Below, in pieces: positions 28,452 through 37,570 of a stretch of DNA of 64,000 bases. Every line of letters begins with the position of its first letter. Position 1 is the stretch's first letter. This DNA comes from Streptomyces ochraceiscleroticus (GTDB lineage Bacteria > Actinomycetota > Actinomycetes > Streptomycetales > Streptomycetaceae): NCBI RefSeq assembly GCF_000720485.1, contig NZ_JOAX01000034.1:12318-76317 (forward strand). The letters run 5' to 3'. The notes below the pieces were generated by a model. It was not told where the DNA came from, did no database searches, and saw only the letters and a program-made list of their open reading frames with translations. Position numbers and translations under genes: made by a program.

Positions 28452-29398
28452 TCGCGCCCCATGTCCCGGTGGACGACGACCGTCTCGACTCCTTCGGAGA
28501 CCAGCCGGCGGGCGAGCTTCTCCGACATGGCGACGCTGCGGTGCTTGCCGCCCGTACAGCCGACCGCGATCGTGACGTACCGCTTGCCCTCGCGGCGGTA
28601 GCCCTCCGCGACGATGCGCAGCAGCTCGGCGTAGCCGTCCAGGAACTCCTTGGCGCCGGGCTGGCTGAAGACGTAGTTCGACACCTCTTCGTTGAGGCCC
28701 GTGTACGGCCGCAGCTCCGGCACCCAGTGCGGGTTCGGGATGAAGCGGCAGTCCACGACGAGGTCGGCGTCGACCGGCAGGCCGTACTTGAAGCCGAAGG
28801 ACATCACCGTCGCGCGCAGCTCGGGGACCTCCTCGCCGGCGAACTGGGCGTCCATCTTGGCGCGCAGCTCGTGGACGTTCAGGCTGGAGGTGTCGATCAC
28901 CAGGTCGGCGTCGCCGCGCAGCTCGCGCAGCAGGTCGCGCTCGGCGTCGATGCCGTCGACGATGCGGCCGTCGCCCTGCAGCGGATGCGGGCGGCGGACC
29001 GACTCGAAGCGCCGGACCAGCGCCTCGTCGGAGGACTCCAGGAAGACGATGCGGCGCTTGACCTGGGCGGCGTCCAGCGCGGCCAGGGACTCCTTGAGGT
29101 TGTCGAAGAAGCGGCGGCCGCGGACGTCGACGACCACCGCGATGCGGGCGACGTTGCCCTGGGAGCGGGCGCCGAGGTCGACCATCGGGGGGATGAGCTC
29201 GGGCGGGATGTTGTCGACCACGAACCAGCCCAGGTCCTCCAGGCACTTCGCGGCCGTGCTCCGCCCCGCGCCCGACATCCCGGAGATGATCACGAGCTCG
29301 GGGATCGCGGGACTCCGGTCCTGGTCGTCACGGGTCGGCGCCGCACTCGCCTGCGCGCCTTCTCTGCCGGTCTGCTGCTCGGGGCTGCTGTCGCTCAT
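28448..29398 (-). CDS. rapZ: RapZ-like nucleotide-binding protein
   Basis: A 316-residue P-loop protein of the RapZ/YvcJ family. Walker A is [14 protein letters not shown]; family blocks include [37 protein letters not shown] and the C-terminal [19 protein letters not shown]. In E. coli RapZ controls glucosamine-6-P synthase via small RNAs; in actinobacteria the role is less clear. The N-terminal 30 residues are disordered. It overlaps uvrC and yvcK by 4 bp each. Confidence 0.92.
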   Translation of the reverse strand: MSDSSPEQQTGREGAQASAAPTRDDQDRSPAIPELVIISGMSGAGRSTAAKCLEDLGWFVVDNIPPELIPPMVDLGARSQGNVARIAVVVDVRGRRFFDNLKESLAALDAAQVKRRIVFLESSDEALVRRFESVRRPHPLQGDGRIVDGIDAERDLLRELRGDADLVIDTSSLNVHELRAKMDAQFAGEEVPELRATVMSFGFKYGLPVDADLVVDCRFIPNPHWVPELRPYTGLNEEVSNYVFSQPGAKEFLDGYAELLRIVAEGYRREGKRYVTIAVGCTGGKHRSVAMSEKLARRLVSEGVETVVVHRDMGRE

Positions 29399-31464
29399 CG
29401 TTCCTGTCCCTGTTCTGAAGGCAACGCGGCCTGCGGTGCCTCCTCATCTTCAATGATCTCTCCGGTGGCGGTGTTGACCGCCGGGGCGGCCGGAGCGGCC
29501 TGGGCCAGGGTCGCCGCGACGGTCTCGGCGGTCTTGCGGCCGACGCCGGGCACCTCGCAGATCTCCTCGATCGTGGCCCCCTTGAGTTTCTTCAGGGAAC
29601 CGAAATGCTTCAGGAGGGCCTGGCGGCGACTCTCGCCGAGGCCCGGCACGGTGTCCAGAGGGCTCGCGGTGAGCCGCTTGCCGCGCTTGTTGCGCTGGTA
29701 GGCAATGGCGAAGCGGTGCGCCTCGTCACGGACGCGCTGCAGGATGTACAGGCCCTCGCTCGTCCGGGGCAGCACGACCGGGTCCTCCTCGCCGGGCACC
29801 CAGACCTCCTCCAGGCGCTTGGCCAGCCCGCAGACCGCGACATCGTCGATGCCCAGCTCCTCCAGGGCCCGCTGGGCCGCGGCGACCTGCGGCCGGCCGC
29901 CGTCGACGACGACGAGCTGCGGCGGGTACGCGAAGCGCTTGGGGCGGCCCTCCTCGTCCTTCGGGCCCGGCGCGGCCCCGGAGGGGTCCGCTGGCCCCGG
30001 CACGGCCCCGGAGACCAGGTCGGCGGCGTCCGGCCCGGTCTTCTCCTCCCACTCGCCGGTCTTCTGCTTCTCCTGGAGATACCGCTTGAAGCGGCGGGAG
30101 ATCACCTCGTGCATGGACCGGACGTCGTCCTGGCCCTCGAAGGACCTGATCTGGAAGCGTCTGTACTCGCTCTTCCTCGCCAGCCCGTCCTCGAAGACCA
30201 CCATCGACGCCACCACGTCCTCGCCCTGGAGGTGGGAGATGTCGAAGCACTCGATGCGCAGCGGCACGGAGTCCAGCTCCAGCGCCTCGGCGATCTCCTC
30301 CAGCGCCCGGGAGCGGGTGGTCAGGTCCGAGGCGCGCTTGGTCTTGTGCAGCGCCAGCGCCTGCTGGGCATTGCGCTGGACCGTCGCCATCAGGTCCTTC
30401 TTGTCGCCGCGCTGCGGGATGCGCAGCGAGACGTTCGACCCACGGCGCTCGGTCAGCCACTGCTGGACCGGCTCGACGGGGTCCGGCAGCGCCGGTACCA
30501 GGACTTCCTTGGGGACGGCGTCGCCGCGCTCCTCGCCGTACAGCTGCTGCAGGGCGTGCTCCACGAGGGCCGCGGTGTCGACGTTCTCGACCTTGTCGGT
30601 GACCCAGCCGCGCTGGCCGCGGATCCGGCCCCCGCGGACGTGGAAGATCTGGACGGCGGCCTCCAGCTCGTCCTCGGCGAGCGCGATGAGGTCGGCGTCG
30701 GTGGCGTCGGCGAGCACCACGGCGCTCTTCTCCATGGCCCGCTTCAGCGCCTCTATGTCGTCCCGCAGCCGGGCGGCGCGCTCGTACTCCATCTCCTCGG
30801 CGGCCTCCGCCATCAGCCGCTCCAGGCGGCGGATGTACGCGCCCGTGCGGCCGGCCATGAAGTCGCAGAACTCCTCGGCCAGTTCGCGGTGCTCCTCGGC
30901 CGAGACCCGCTCGACGCAGGGGGCCGAGCACTTGCCGATGTACCCGAGGAGGCAGGGGCGGCCGATCTGGGCCGACCGCTTGAAGACGCCCGCGGAGCAC
31001 GTCCGTACGGGGAAGACCCGCAGCATCAGGTCGACGGTCTCGCGGATCGCCCACGCGTGGCCGTACGGACCGAAGTACCGCACGCCCTTCTTCTTGGCGC
31101 CGCGCATGACCTGGACCCGCGGGAACTCCTCGTTGAGCGTGACGGCGAGGTACGGATAGCTCTTGTCGTCCCGGTACTTGACGTTGAACCGCGGGTCGAA
31201 CTCCTTGATCCAGGTGTACTCGAGCTGGAGCGCCTCGACCTCGGTGGAGACGACGGTCCACTCCACGGACGCGGCGGTGGTGACCATCGTGCGCGTGCGC
31301 GGGTGGAGATTCGCCAGGTCCTGGAAGTAGTTCGACAGGCGCTGACGCAGGCTCTTGGCCTTGCCTACGTAGATCACCCGCCGGTGCTCGTCGCGGAACT
31401 TATAGACCCCCGGCGAGTCGGGGATCTGTCCCGGCTTGGGTCGATAGCTGCTGGGGTCTGCCAT
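29395..31464 (-). CDS. uvrC: Excinuclease ABC subunit C
   Basis: A 689-residue UvrC, the dual-incision nuclease of nucleotide excision repair. N-terminal GIY-YIG domain ([27 protein letters not shown]), a cysteine pair region ([19 protein letters not shown]), UVR helix ([20 protein letters not shown]), RNase H-like domain ([15 protein letters not shown]) and C-terminal helix-hairpin-helix ([29 protein letters not shown]). The ATG at 31464 is 7 bp after a perfect TAGGGT -10, so the transcript is probably leaderless and damage-inducible. An insertion rich in Gly/Pro (about residues 474-495) is typical in Streptomyces. Confidence 0.96.
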   Translation of the reverse strand: MADPSSYRPKPGQIPDSPGVYKFRDEHRRVIYVGKAKSLRQRLSNYFQDLANLHPRTRTMVTTAASVEWTVVSTEVEALQLEYTWIKEFDPRFNVKYRDDKSYPYLAVTLNEEFPRVQVMRGAKKKGVRYFGPYGHAWAIRETVDLMLRVFPVRTCSAGVFKRSAQIGRPCLLGYIGKCSAPCVERVSAEEHRELAEEFCDFMAGRTGAYIRRLERLMAEAAEEMEYERAARLRDDIEALKRAMEKSAVVLADATDADLIALAEDELEAAVQIFHVRGGRIRGQRGWVTDKVENVDTAALVEHALQQLYGEERGDAVPKEVLVPALPDPVEPVQQWLTERRGSNVSLRIPQRGDKKDLMATVQRNAQQALALHKTKRASDLTTRSRALEEIAEALELDSVPLRIECFDISHLQGEDVVASMVVFEDGLARKSEYRRFQIRSFEGQDDVRSMHEVISRRFKRYLQEKQKTGEWEEKTGPDAADLVSGAVPGPADPSGAAPGPKDEEGRPKRFAYPPQLVVVDGGRPQVAAAQRALEELGIDDVAVCGLAKRLEEVWVPGEEDPVVLPRTSEGLYILQRVRDEAHRFAIAYQRNKRGKRLTASPLDTVPGLGESRRQALLKHFGSLKKLKGATIEEICEVPGVGRKTAETVAATLAQAAPAAPAVNTATGEIIEDEEAPQAALPSEQGQER

Positions 31465-31471
31465 GTCCGCC

Positions 31472-31494
31472 ACCCTACTGGTGACCACTGACAA
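31472..31494 (-). promoter_or_regulatory. RecA-NDp/PafBC-type DNA-damage promoter of uvrC
   Basis: TTGTCAGTGG starts at 31494 on the minus strand; TAGGGT (31472-31477) follows TTGTCA by 11 bp. This matches the motif known for RecA-independent, PafBC-dependent damage genes in mycobacteria. It ends 7 bp before the uvrC ATG. Confidence 0.8.
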
Positions 31495-31576
31495 CCCGGC
31501 GCCGGTCCGCGCTGCCGGCCCGCAAGCGTTGGCCCGAGCTCTCGCCCCCCGCCCCCACCCCCGCTCTCCCCCCTAA

Positions 31577-31626
31577 AGGGGGAGGAGAGCAGGGGGCGGG
31601 GGAGGGTAAGGGGGTGGGGGGAGGCA
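31577..31626 (+). repeat. G-run tract (G-quadruplex potential)
   Basis: Six G-runs of 3-6 guanines separated by short loops lie on the plus strand between the protease-partner gene and uvrC. The run pattern satisfies the usual intramolecular quadruplex rule. Confidence 0.6.
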
Positions 31627-31715
31627 GCCTCGCCTCGCGGGCGGGGGAAGCAGCCCCGCCTCGCGGGTGGGAGAGGCGGCCTCGCCTCGCGGGTGGGGAA
31701 TGCAGCCTCGCCTCA
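31624..31715. repeat. 26-bp tandem repeat, about 3.5 copies
   Basis: Units at 31624-31649, 31650-31675, 31676-31701 and a partial 31702-31715 share the core GCAGCCTCGCCTCGCGGGNG with few differences. The last partial copy reaches the stop codon of the gene at 31713. Length 26 is not a codon multiple and it is otherwise non-coding. Confidence 0.85.
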
Positions 31716-32552
31716 GCGCCGCCGCAGCTTGCGCCCCATGACCGTGCCGCCGAGTGCCAGCGCGGCGAGGGTGCCGAGCGCAGTCAGCACGGCGACCAGC
31801 GGGCCGCTGTCGTCCGCGGCCGCGGCGGCCGCGACCGGCTCCGACGCGTCCTTGCGTACGGCGGGCCCGGACGCCGCACGCTCCCCGTAACCGCCCGCCT
31901 CCCCGCGCCGGTCGTACGCCGAGCCCGGCAGCTTGTCCCCGTACGCCGCGTGCACCCGCTTCTGGTACGCGGCGACCGTGGTCCCGGACGCGCCGACCGC
32001 CCGCTTCGCGTCCGCGTCCAGCGGCAGCACGCGGTCCCCGCGCTGGACGTACCAGGCGTCGATCTGCGGCTCGCGGAAGAGCGCCCCGCCCTCCGCCTTC
32101 GCCCGCGCCGCGTACGCCGTCTCGTCGGCGCCGGTGGCGATGTTCACCACCCGCCAGGTGTCCGCGCCCGCCGTCCGTACGGTCCACACCGACGCCTCCT
32201 GGCCGTCGGCCGAGACCGCCCTGCTGGCCAGGAAGTCGAGCTTCGCGACCGGTGTGCCTGAGCGGCCGCGTACGAAGTCCGGCGCGAGCACGTAGACGGG
32301 CACGGTCGCGCCTTCAATGCGCGGCGCCGCGGCCTTGACGCTCACCTTGCCGTCGCGGGCGAAGAAGCGGGCGAGGGTCTTCAGGGTGCCGGGGGCGCTC
32401 GCCGCGTCGTGCGCCGCGGCCACGCTCGCCGCGGCCGGCGCCTTGGGCGGTGCGGGGGTGTCGGCGGCCAGCGCCGCCTGCGGGGCGAGCCCGGCGAGAG
32501 CGGTGGCCAGCGCCGCGGTGACGGTGGCGCGCGTGTGGTTCCGGTACGTCAT
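31713..32552 (-). CDS. Secreted, C-terminally membrane-anchored protein paired with a cysteine protease
   Basis: A 279-residue exported protein of no recognised family. It has a signal peptide (TVTAALATALAGLAPQAALAAD, cleavage near residue 30), an extracytoplasmic region of about 200 residues with beta-rich segments (VPVYVLAPDFVRG, QEASVWTVRTAGADTWRVVNIATG, EPQIDAWYVQRGDRVLPL), then a linker, a C-terminal hydrophobic helix (GPLVAVLTALGTLAALALGG) and a basic stop-transfer end (RKLRRR). No LPXTG motif. It starts 4 bp after the protease stop, so they are one unit; a substrate, inhibitor or anchor role for the protease is inferred. Confidence 0.8.
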   Translation of the reverse strand: MTYRNHTRATVTAALATALAGLAPQAALAADTPAPPKAPAAASVAAAHDAASAPGTLKTLARFFARDGKVSVKAAAPRIEGATVPVYVLAPDFVRGRSGTPVAKLDFLASRAVSADGQEASVWTVRTAGADTWRVVNIATGADETAYAARAKAEGGALFREPQIDAWYVQRGDRVLPLDADAKRAVGASGTTVAAYQKRVHAAYGDKLPGSAYDRRGEAGGYGERAASGPAVRKDASEPVAAAAAADDSGPLVAVLTALGTLAALALGGTVMGRKLRRR

Positions 32553-32556
32553 CGCC

Positions 32557-33174
32557 TCAGGCTCCGATCCGGTAGAGGGAGTGCGTCCAGGAGAACTCGC
32601 TGCCGTTGACGTAGTAGCGGTAATCGCCCCAGTTGTAGCGGTTGTTGTCCGGCCAGGGGTCGCCCCAGTACACCCAGTTGTTCGCGGTGTCGAAGCCGTA
32701 CAGGACGTGCATGTGGCCGCCCCCGGAGGACCACTGGATGCGGGTCTCCACGGGCCTGTTGGCGTTGATCTCGTTCTGCACGGTGCTGTAGTTGAGGTAA
32801 CCGCTGACGTAGCTGCCGGGGCTGATGCCGGCCCAGTCCAGGCCGTTCTGCACATCTCCGAGCGTGGCCTGGCTGTTGGGGCAGGTGGTGCCCTGCTGGC
32901 GCCCGAAGGCGGCGTTGCAGAACTGGTTCTGGCTGTAGCTGCGGCCGAACCAGGTCGCGATCGTGTTTCCGGAGGCCGCCCAGCACCAGTTGCTGTTCTG
33001 CTGGGCCTGCATGGTGATGTTCAGTCTGTTGCTTGCGAGCGCGGTCTCGGGGGCGGCCGTCGCCGTCGCGGCGGGGAAGCCGGTGAGGACGGCGGCGACG
33101 GCCGCGATCAGGGGCCATCTGCGACGCCTGGAGCGGGGACGGGACGTGCGAGTGCGGCGGGACGGGCGGTGCAT
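32557..33174 (-). CDS. Secreted papain-like (C39-type) cysteine protease
   Basis: A 205-residue exported protein: a very basic n-region (RRTRTSRPRSRRRR) and signal helix, cleaved near residue 40, then a papain-like fold. The catalytic cysteine is C64 in NSNWCWAASG, the histidine H154 in GGGHMHVLYG, and an acidic residue D172 in VYWGDPWP. Such proteins are annotated as papain-like cysteine protease AvrRpt2/C39 family. The basic n-region with RR pairs lacks a full twin-arginine consensus. It is in an operon with the anchored partner and divergent from an XRE-type regulator. Substrate unknown. Confidence 0.85.
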   Translation of the reverse strand: MHRPSRRTRTSRPRSRRRRWPLIAAVAAVLTGFPAATATAAPETALASNRLNITMQAQQNSNWCWAASGNTIATWFGRSYSQNQFCNAAFGRQQGTTCPNSQATLGDVQNGLDWAGISPGSYVSGYLNYSTVQNEINANRPVETRIQWSSGGGHMHVLYGFDTANNWVYWGDPWPDNNRYNWGDYRYYVNGSEFSWTHSLYRIGA

Positions 33175-33311
33175 GGCGGTCCTCCCGAGGGGGGTGGGAA
33201 GAGGGAGAGGAACGCATCCGGATGATGCTGAGGAGCATCGGGTGTTGTCCGAGGCAGGTCAACACGCTTCAATGCGGGGTGACGCAGGGGTGTGGACGGA
33301 CGGGCCCTGAT

Positions 33312-33390
33312 GTGAACGTCCCCTGCCCGGCGATCTGCGAGGAACGGACAGCGCCGGCGGGACGTGTGAACTCCGGTTGTGAACGTTCAC
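33312..33390. promoter_or_regulatory. Three GTGAAC sites incl. palindrome GTGAACGTTCAC
   Basis: GTGAAC occurs at 33312-33317, 33366-33371 and 33379-33384; the last forms the perfect palindrome GTGAACGTTCAC (33379-33390). They lie in the 238-bp region between the divergent protease and regulator genes, the palindrome 22 bp before the regulator ATG. Likely operator for the regulator at 33413; inferred. Confidence 0.5.
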
Positions 33391-33412
33391 GCCGCGCACC
33401 GGAGGGTTGGCA

Positions 33413-34351
33413 ATGGCACAGGACACCGCCGCATCGGCCGGGCTGGCGCAGATGCTGCGCACCGGCCCGTTCCACCTGGCGCTGCGCGCCGCGCTGGCCG
33501 AACGCGGCCTCGCCCTGCACCGCGTGCAGTACAAGCTCGCGCAGCGCGGCATCAAGGTCGGCGTCACCAGCCTCAGTTACTGGCAGCAGGGCGCCCGCCG
33601 CCCGCAGCGCCCCGAGTCGCTGCGCGCGGTGACGGCGCTGGAAGAGGTACTGGAGCTGCCGGCCGGCGCGCTCACCAGGCTGCTGGAGTCGCAGACCCCG
33701 GTGTACCCGGACGTCGAGCGCCCCACGGGCCGGTCGTACCGCACCCTGACCGAGGACTCCGACGTCGTACGGAAGCTCCTCGCCGACCTGGGCGCCCCCA
33801 CGGACGGCGGGCTGCACACCGTGGGGCAGTCCGAGCGGGTCCTCATAGGAGCCCGCCGCGAGCTGCTGGACCGCGAGTCGCAGCAGGTGGTGCGCGCACA
33901 CCGGGACGGCGTCGACCGCTACATCGCCATCCACTGCGGCGACGAGGGCGCCGACCCGGCGCGGATGACGGTCAGGGCGACGGAGAACTGCCGGCTGGGC
34001 CGGGTGCGGCACGTCCCCGAAGCGCCGCTCGTGGTCGCCGAACTGCTCTTCGACACCCGGCTGCGGGCCGGCGACACGTACGTCTTCTCCTACGGGTTCC
34101 GCGACGGCACCGCGGGCGAGTCCACCGAGTACTTCCGCGGCTTCCCCTTCCCCGGCGGGCAGTACGTCCTGCAGGTGCGCTTCGACGAGGCGGCGCTCCC
34201 GGTGCGCTGCGGCCGCTTCGCCCAGGCGACGACGGCCTCGCCGCGCACCGCCCGCCAGGAGCTGACACTGAGCGGGCAGCACCGCGCCGTCCACCTGGTG
34301 GACCAGTCGGTACGGCCCGGGCTGCTCGGGATCGAGTGGGACTGGGGGTAA
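33413..34351 (+). CDS. XRE-like DNA-binding regulator with a C-terminal sensor-like domain
   Basis: A 312-residue protein. The first 80 residues resemble an XRE-type helix-turn-helix with the recognition segment RVQYKLAQRGIKVGVTSLSYWQQGARRPQRPESL and a LEEVLELPAGALTRLL helix. The remaining 220 residues are beta-rich with no family I can name (e.g. YRTLTEDSDVVRKLL, VDRYIAIHCGDEGADPARM, FSYGFRDGTAGESTEYFRGF). GGAGGG 6 bp before the ATG fixes the start. It is transcribed away from the protease pair and is their likely regulator. The large C-terminal half suggests ligand or protein sensing. Confidence 0.75.
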   Translation: MAQDTAASAGLAQMLRTGPFHLALRAALAERGLALHRVQYKLAQRGIKVGVTSLSYWQQGARRPQRPESLRAVTALEEVLELPAGALTRLLESQTPVYPDVERPTGRSYRTLTEDSDVVRKLLADLGAPTDGGLHTVGQSERVLIGARRELLDRESQQVVRAHRDGVDRYIAIHCGDEGADPARMTVRATENCRLGRVRHVPEAPLVVAELLFDTRLRAGDTYVFSYGFRDGTAGESTEYFRGFPFPGGQYVLQVRFDEAALPVRCGRFAQATTASPRTARQELTLSGQHRAVHLVDQSVRPGLLGIEWDWG

Positions 34352-34389
34352 GCCCTTCGGGGTGCGCGGAGCGGCGCCCCCGGGGCAAG

Positions 34390-34806
34390 TCAGCCCGCGA
34401 TCAGCTTGCCGCCCTTGACCTTGACCGGGATCTCCTCCAGCGGCGAGGTCGCCGGGCCGTGCACGGGCTTCCCGGTGGCCACGTCGAACCGGCTGCCGTG
34501 CAGCGGGCAGGTCGCCACTTCCTTGTCGAGCTTGTTCAGGACCGCGCCCGCGTGCGTGCACACCGAGCTGAAGCACTTGAACTCGCCCTTGACGGGCTGC
34601 GAGACGACCAGCTTCTCCTCGGGGTAGAGCTTGGCGCCGCCCACCGGTATCGCGTCGGCCGCGCCCAGCTCGGTCTCCTGGGTGGGCGCCTTCGGGGCCG
34701 AGCCCGACGCCGAGCCGCCCGCGGAGCACGCGGCGGCGCCGACGCAGGCGATGCCCGCGAGCGCGGCCCCTCGCAGCACGGTACGGCGGTGGAGGGGCTC
34801 GCTCAT
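34390..34806 (-). CDS. Tat-exported Rieske [2Fe-2S] lipoprotein
   Basis: A 138-residue Rieske protein. The N-terminus has a twin-arginine motif (HRRTVLRG) followed by a hydrophobic stretch and a lipobox-like GAAAC, suggesting export in folded form and lipid anchoring. Cluster ligands are in SVCTHAGAV (C-x-H) and CPLHGSRFD (C-x2-H). The ATG at 34806 has AGGAG 8 bp upstream; the ATG two codons earlier (34812) is too close to it. Stand-alone, with no oxidase or cytochrome genes adjacent. The electron partner is unknown. Confidence 0.88.
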   Translation of the reverse strand: MSEPLHRRTVLRGAALAGIACVGAAACSAGGSASGSAPKAPTQETELGAADAIPVGGAKLYPEEKLVVSQPVKGEFKCFSSVCTHAGAVLNKLDKEVATCPLHGSRFDVATGKPVHGPATSPLEEIPVKVKGGKLIAG

Positions 34807-34864
34807 GGTCATGACTCCTGCGGTCCGAGGGGCGGGGTGGCTCCCCCGGACGCGGCACGGGCTC

Positions 34865-36325
34865 TCAGGGGGTGGCGCTGCTGCCCGACGATACCGGGGC
34901 GGAATCCGCTGCCCCGGCCGGGTCCGCGGTACCCCGGAGCAGGTCCTGTTCGATCTCCTCCAGGCTGCGCCCCTTGGTCTCCGGGAGCAGCTTCCGTACG
35001 AACACGAAGGCGAGGAAGGTCATCACCGCGAAGAAGAGGAAGTTGGCGCCCGCCCCGAAGGTGTCCAGGAGCGAGGGGAACACCAGCGCGACCGCCATGT
35101 TGAACAGCCAGTTGAAGATCACGCACAGGCTGACCGCCGCGGCCCGCAGCCTCATGGGGAACAGCTCGGGCAGCATCACCCACTGCACCGGCCCCCAGGA
35201 CACGGCGAACGACGCGATGTACAGCCCGATCCCGAGGAGCGTCAGCGTGGACAGCAGCGCACCGTAACCCAGCCCCGAGAGGTTGGTGACGGCCAGCACC
35301 ACCATCGCCGCGCACATGCCCAGCGCGCCCCACAGGAGCAGCGGCTTGCGCCCCTTGCGGTCGATCAGCCGCATGGCAGGCAGCGTCATCAGCATGTTCA
35401 GCGCGCCGACACCCATGGTGGCGATGATCGCTCCGCTGTCCCCGAAGCCGACGTTGGTCAGCAGCCGGGGCGCGTAGTAGATGATCGTGTTGATGCCGAC
35501 GAAGTTCTGGAAGAACACCAGCAGCATCCCGACCACGAAGACCGGCCGCAGCTTCGGCGCCAGCAGGTGCCGGAAGGTCAGGCTCTCGGTCTGCGCACGC
35601 TCGGTCCGTACGGTCTCCTCGATCTCCGCCAGCTCGGCGCCGGCCGCCGCGCCGTCCCCGCGCAGCTGCAGGAGCACCCGCCGCGCCTCGTCGCCGCGCC
35701 CCTTGCCGACCAGCCAGCGCGGGCTCTCCGGCTGCGTGATGATGCCGATCGCCAGGACGGCGGCCGGGACCACGCCGAGCCCGATCATCCAGCGCCAGGC
35801 GCCGGAGTCGTGGAAGAGGTAGTCGGTGACGTACGCGAGGAAGATGCCCACCGTGACCAGCAGTTGCATCAGGGAGGCCAGCCCGCCGCGCACGTGCTTG
35901 GGCGCCAGCTCCGTCAAGTACAGCGGGACGACGACGGACGCGATGCCGACGCCGATGCCGAGGACGAAGCGGAAGACGATCAGCATCCAGACGTGCGTCG
36001 CGAACGACGCGCCGAGCGTGCCGAGGATGAAGACCCCGGAGGCGGCGAGGATCAGCCGGCGGCGGCCCCAGGAGTCCGACAGCCGCCCGGACAGGCCGGC
36101 GCCGAGCATCGCGCCGACCAGCAGTCCGGAGACGACCATGCCCTCCAGCAGCGGGCTCATCGGAAGGTCGCGCTTGATGTAGAGGAGTGCGCCGGAGATG
36201 ACGCCGGTGTCGTAGCCCCACAGGATGCCGCCGAGAGCGCCGAAGACCCAGATCAGCGCGTTCTTGAGGCGGGGTGCTGACGTACGAGGTGCTGCTGTAC
36301 GAGGTGCTGACGTGGAAGGTGCCAT
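34865..36325 (-). CDS. MFS sugar porter (sugar/H+ symporter family)
   Basis: A 486-residue, 12-helix Sugar Porter family transporter. Family motifs: GYDTGVISGALLYI after helix 1, GRLSDSWGRRR between helices 2 and 3, PESPRWLVGKGR before the central loop, GINTIIYYAPRLL in helix 7 and PETKGRSLEEIE at the C-terminus. Such proteins import hexoses, pentoses or polyols. The ATG at 36325 has AAGGGG about 8 bp upstream; a GTG at 36334 overlapping the dehydrogenase stop is an alternative. It is co-transcribed with the polyol-type dehydrogenase and is presumably under LacI control. Confidence 0.93.
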   Translation of the reverse strand: MAPSTSAPRTAAPRTSAPRLKNALIWVFGALGGILWGYDTGVISGALLYIKRDLPMSPLLEGMVVSGLLVGAMLGAGLSGRLSDSWGRRRLILAASGVFILGTLGASFATHVWMLIVFRFVLGIGVGIASVVVPLYLTELAPKHVRGGLASLMQLLVTVGIFLAYVTDYLFHDSGAWRWMIGLGVVPAAVLAIGIITQPESPRWLVGKGRGDEARRVLLQLRGDGAAAGAELAEIEETVRTERAQTESLTFRHLLAPKLRPVFVVGMLLVFFQNFVGINTIIYYAPRLLTNVGFGDSGAIIATMGVGALNMLMTLPAMRLIDRKGRKPLLLWGALGMCAAMVVLAVTNLSGLGYGALLSTLTLLGIGLYIASFAVSWGPVQWVMLPELFPMRLRAAAVSLCVIFNWLFNMAVALVFPSLLDTFGAGANFLFFAVMTFLAFVFVRKLLPETKGRSLEEIEQDLLRGTADPAGAADSAPVSSGSSATP

Positions 36326-36330
36326 GCCCG

Positions 36331-37335
36331 TCACCCCTTGGCCGGTGCGAGGTGGATCTTGCGGCCCGTGCCGGCCTTGAAGCGGGCCACGGCCTCGTCG
36401 AAGTCCTCCAGCCCGAAGACGTCGCTGACCAGCGGTTCCAGGTCGAGGCCCGAGGCGAGGACGTCGATGGCGGGCTGGAAGCTGTTGTGCACGGCCATCG
36501 ACCCGATGATGTCGATCTCGCTGTTGTATACGAGGTACGGCGAGAACGCGGCCTTGCGGGACGGGTCCGTGACACCGAACTGCAGGAACGTACCGCCCTT
36601 GCGGACGCGCCCCAGCCCGTCCTCGATGGCGGGCACCGCACCGGTCGCGTCGACGACCACCTCGAAGCCCGGGCCCTTGCCCCGCGCGAGCTTGTCCGCG
36701 CTGGTCACGGCCGCGTCCAGGCCGAACGACTCGGCGAACGCCAGCCGCTCCTCGTTCAGGTCCACCACCGATACGGAGGCGGCGCCCGCGGTCCGTACGA
36801 GCGCGGCCATCATCAGGCCCATCGTGCCCGCGCCGTAGATCAGGTAGTGCTCGCCGGGACGGCGCGGCAGCCGGTTCAGCCCGTGCACCGCGCAGGACAA
36901 CGGCTCGATCAGCCCGGCCGCGGCCTCGGAGAACGAGTCGGGGATCACGTAACAGCAGCGGGCCGGCACGGCGACCCGCTCGGCGAAGCCGCCGGCCTGC
37001 GTGACGCCGATCGCGCGGTAGTCCTCGCAGAGGTTGCCGCGGCCGATCCGGCAGTAATGACAGGCGCCGCACGGCATGTTGGGGTCCACGGCAACCCGGT
37101 CGCCGACGGCCGGCGCGGTGACACCCTCGCCGACCTCGATCACCTCGCCGGTCAGCTCGTGCCCGGGGATCACCGGGTACGTCACGGGCGGCAGCTCGCC
37201 GCCGAGGATGTGCATGTCCGTCCCGCACAGGCCGCACGAGGAGACGCGGACGACGACCTCGCCGGGTTCGGGCCGGGGGTCCGGCACGTCGGCCGGGGCG
37301 GCTCGGCCCGGCTCGGTGACCACGACAGCGCGCAT
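36331..37335 (-). CDS. Zinc-dependent medium-chain dehydrogenase (polyol/sorbitol type)
   Basis: A 334-residue MDR-family enzyme. Catalytic zinc residues: C in GLCGTDMH, HE in IPGHELTGEV and E in IEPLSCAVHGL. Structural zinc cysteines: MPCGACHYCRIGRGNLCEDY. The Rossmann fold is YLIYGAGTMGLMMAALV with an acidic residue at the end of strand 2 (VVDLNEERL), indicating NAD preference. Sequence type fits polyol or threonine dehydrogenases. GGAGG lies 8 bp before the ATG. With the porter and a downstream PfkB kinase it suggests polyol to ketose oxidation; substrate not proven. Confidence 0.88.
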   Translation of the reverse strand: MRAVVVTEPGRAAPADVPDPRPEPGEVVVRVSSCGLCGTDMHILGGELPPVTYPVIPGHELTGEVIEVGEGVTAPAVGDRVAVDPNMPCGACHYCRIGRGNLCEDYRAIGVTQAGGFAERVAVPARCCYVIPDSFSEAAAGLIEPLSCAVHGLNRLPRRPGEHYLIYGAGTMGLMMAALVRTAGAASVSVVDLNEERLAFAESFGLDAAVTSADKLARGKGPGFEVVVDATGAVPAIEDGLGRVRKGGTFLQFGVTDPSRKAAFSPYLVYNSEIDIIGSMAVHNSFQPAIDVLASGLDLEPLVSDVFGLEDFDEAVARFKAGTGRKIHLAPAKG

Positions 37336-37463
37336 ATCGCGCCTCCACTTCGTTGTGCTGGTCTGATGCTGGTGCTGCGACTCGGTGCCGCACGCCGGTC
37401 CGGTCCTCGGCGGATCAGGTTGCGAGTCCCGCGGCATATCGATTGCGGGGAGGCTAGTCCCGA

Positions 37464-37489
37464 CGTAAACGCTTACGCAAGCGTTTACG
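37464..37489. promoter_or_regulatory. LacI-family operator, 11-bp inverted repeat
   Basis: CGTAAACGCTT-ACGC-AAGCGTTTACG is a perfect inverted repeat centred between the divergent dehydrogenase and lacI-type genes. AACGCTT..AAGCGTT half-sites resemble operators of LacI/GalR proteins. It can control both directions. Confidence 0.8.
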
Positions 37490-37570
37490 CGACGCTTCTG
37501 ATGCGTTACGGTTTCCCCAAATCACGCACGCCGTCGGACACGTCGGCCACGTCGGGGAGGACGGCACCGT

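Noticed and set aside
33379..33390. Rex (redox repressor) site
   Set aside because: TGTGAACGTTCACG looks like a Rex box but lacks the two extra central bases of the TGTGAAC-NN-GTTCACA form.
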